Assembly: GCA_002189035.1 (NCBI GenBank)
Contig: NEEC01000011.1
Location: forward strand, 2,852,001-2,916,000
DNA: 64,000 bases
Direction: 5' to 3'
Origin: Utricularia gibba
Lineage: Eukaryota; Streptophyta; Magnoliopsida; Lamiales; Lentibulariaceae
Positions 61,523 through 64,000 of this stretch are shown here, in pieces (the first letter of the stretch is position 1; each line of letters opens with the position of its first letter). Under the pieces are notes generated by a model. That model did no database searches and had not been told where the DNA came from. It was given only the letters and a program-made list of their open reading frames with translations. The position numbers were made by a program, and so were the translations under genes.

Positions 61523-64000
61523 CGTGGCTCAGAGAGCAAAAGGACGAAGAAGAAAAGAAAAGCGTGAGGAAGAAAGTGTGGAGGAGGAAACCGAACAGAC
61601 ATACATATAGAGGAGTCTCCAGGCTTACAGTAACTACCCTACCCAAAGTATGACCCTGAAAACTCTTACTTACGTCAGCATAATGAATTATTATAGTAAT
61701 ATAAAGCAGCTTACCTTGAGGACTTTATTCAAATGGCAATCCACCATTTACTATATTATTCATTTTAAATATTCAATTTTTATATTTTTTATTTTTAAAA
61801 AACATCTTATATAAAATTAAACATATCTGTTTATTTAAGTACATCTTTATGCAAAACGATATCGTCATTTTATACTCTATCTCACTTAATAACTCAACAT
61901 CCTTATTAAGTGTCCTTGTCATTTTAACTTATAAAAATGTTTAGTATGCTAAATATATTAATGAAAAATAAATTTTTCAGTATATTGTTGATAAAAAAAT
62001 TTTAAAAAAAAAGAATTGGGCGTGGGCTGATGTGTCCTAGAAGTCCACGGGGCCGGACCGTGCCCATCTCTTACTGTTCTTTGCGAATCGTCTTATTGGG
62101 TCGTGGTGGCGGGAATGAAGCCCACCAACGAATATTCCTTTTTTTTTTTTGACGATGCAGCCATGGGCCCCATGAGTAACAACATATTGAAACCAGAGTA
62201 ACAACGCTGCTGGGATTCGGATATGAGAGAATAAGAGAACTATTTCCATTGGCATTTTGCATGATATGCTTGCTCCGGTTGATAGATGAGAAAGCTGGCG
62301 TTTGAGTTACAAGAATCTCATTTCTCTTTACTGGGTTCATAAATTTCTACACCCACACACCCTCCGCATCTTACCTCCGCTCGTGAATCCCTGCACCGGA
62401 GCTCGCTCCGCCGTGGCCACGGTTGTGTGGTGTCAAATAAAAACACTATTTTACGTTGCAGACGGGCCCAAATTCTCTCTCGTGGAACAGATTCAGAGGA
62501 TCAGAATGCCAGAACTTACTGTTCTCGATCCCAGTGGTTCCTCACGGCGGCCTGAATTCAAGCCTCTCGAAATGCGAGGCTCTGCTGCGTCTGCCGTCTC
62601 ATCCCTCAATACAGATTTGGAAGCTGGATCTCCCACCCACGGCTGATGGATGCATCATGGGCTCCAAGATTCCCATCAAATTCTCTCATTTCGGCAGTAT
62701 TTGGCCGCTGGCTCTTCCACTTCTGAGTTTCGTCTAGGTTCAAATTTTATGACCGTTACCGTTGCCGCTTTTTTTTTTTTTTTTTTTTTTCTCTCCCCCA
62801 TTTTTCAAGTAAAATAAGCAAATTTCTGACTTTTATATAATCAAAATTGCCCGAAAATCCAAAAATTTATTAAACATTTTAGTATTTGGATTTGACACAC
62901 AAACACAATCAACTCATCACTTAGACTTGAGTCTGTCTTCCCGGGAGGCCCCAGCGTCAACTTGAAGTGGTGAAGCAATGTCAGTCAGCCAACACAATCC
63001 CATAAAAAAAGATGCACCTCTACGCCGCCGGAGCCACGCTGGGTCCATCGTCGTCATCGTCATCGTCGCCGCCGCCGCCTCTTCGAGCCGCGACCAGGAC
63101 GCATCCGACTTCAGCCCCGAATCGATGCGCAACTTCGAGAATACCCATGGGGGCCTGTACTCAGTGCACCTGATGCGGGAGAATGAGATGAGGGTGTCTG
63201 CGCAGGGTAATTTATAGGGCGCTGCGTCTGGGAAGAAGAAGAAGGAGGAGGCAGAGGTGGTTGGTTTTGCTGTGAGTTTGATGGGATTCTTCGTGTGCTT
63301 AGCCTCCATTCCTTTTACTGCATGAGTGCTGCTCATGGACGCGAGTGGCGTGCGTGTGGAATGCAGGAGCTTGCTCACTCCATGAGTGCAGAGTCCACGT
63401 GGGATTCCTTTGGATCCCTTCACACCTGGGCGGATTCAGACAGGTTTGCTTCGGTGGCGGCCGGTGGGTACACCCTTTAGGACTGCATTGTCGGCTACTT
63501 ACCAGTCCATCCCTGTGTTATTGGTGGAATAGGGAATAGGAACACCATTATTGGATTCCAAATCATGCTAATTAGATATTCTAAAGATATTTTCGATAAT
63601 GGATTACTCTCACAATTACAAAGAAGAGATTTTTGTTTTTAAATAACAAGAACAACTTATTAATTTCTACTATATTATGAAAACTAGTTCGATATATTAG
63701 ATCAAACTATAATACATTAGAAAATTAAAGTAAAATAATTAAATATATAAAAGATTATGAATCATTAGTCATAGGTTAAAAAATATAATTTATGTTTGTT
63801 GTATATTTGAATTTTATAAATATTTATTGGATTCATTAAATTCTTAATTTTAATATGATATTAAAATATTTATACTGAGATACGGTTTGGATAGTCAAGA
63901 TGAGCATATGGTCGAACTTTTGATTACAAAAAATAAATAAAGAAGATATATTGGACTTAATCAATGAAAGTTAAATTAATCTATGATTAAAACACTATCT
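61523..64000. other. Trailing region, no convincing gene
   Basis: 61680-62010 and 63560-64000 are AT-rich. 62300-62740 and 62917-63480 hold GC-richer open frames on both strands (62302-62646 on +; 62917-63423 on -), but none shows a domain, and their translations are Ser/Arg-rich low-complexity sequence. A run of 22 T residues lies at 62769-62790. A TTTATAGGG near 63216 could be a core promoter element for a gene on the plus strand. Nothing can be named. Confidence 0.35.

Noticed and set aside
62769-62790. T22 run as the poly-A tail of a retroposed copy on the minus strand
   Set aside because: There is no recognisable processed coding sequence next to it and no target-site duplication was seen.

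Overview
The window is nuclear DNA from a flowering plant, almost certainly a eudicot. It has many short GT-AG introns, AT-rich intergenic DNA, plant-only families (LBD, MIXTA-type R2R3-MYB, ZF-HD, GASA, early nodulin-like phytocyanin, SWEET, PSI/DUF668, pBrp) and housekeeping promoters with GGGCCY site II motifs and AGGGTTT boxes. No transposon ORF, CRISPR array, virus or organellar insert is apparent. Exon models were built by hand from splice consensus, reading phase and remembered family sequences, so junctions may be off by a few bases.

Layout. 1-9 kb: a small unknown plant protein, a PSI-type DUF3475/DUF668 gene and the Pol III subunit RPC5/RPC37 (all +). 9-17 kb: pBrp, a plant TFIIB-like factor (+), facing VPS39 of the HOPS complex (-). 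18-26 kb: class II LBD (+), plastid GGPP synthase (-), a decayed alcohol dehydrogenase fragment (+), a two-cupin vicilin-like gene with a Glu/Arg-rich tail (+) and a small unknown protein (+). 26-31 kb: aminopeptidase P1 (+). 32-41 kb: ZF-HD (-), GASA peptide (-), MIXTA-like MYB (+), early nodulin-like protein (-), chorismate mutase (-). 42-50 kb: membrane RING protein (+), ferredoxin-thioredoxin reductase catalytic chain (+), bZIP (-), RuvB-like 2 (+) and a tRNA-Thr(AGT) gene (+). 50-61 kb: heptahelical PAQR protein (-), MAKR-like protein (+), a long acidic repeat protein with a zinc ribbon (-) and a SWEET transporter (-). 61.5-64 kb: no convincing gene.

These are independent genes, not an operon or a dedicated pathway. 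From memory, several have Arabidopsis relatives on one arm of chromosome 4 (VPS39, pBrp, a cupin, APP1, GGPPS11, LBD39, HHP4, bZIP7), so part of the window looks like an old conserved block.

The most important caveat for a user is reading-frame continuity. At least eight genes have a 1-2 nt break, nearly always inside a run of identical bases and nearly always explained by missing bases. They include the single-copy-type housekeeping genes RUVBL2 and RPC5. This pattern points to homopolymer errors in the assembly rather than to many pseudogenes. The only clear pseudogene is the alcohol dehydrogenase fragment. I found no convincing new biological system. The least explained protein is the acidic repeat protein at 55.8-59.3 kb.
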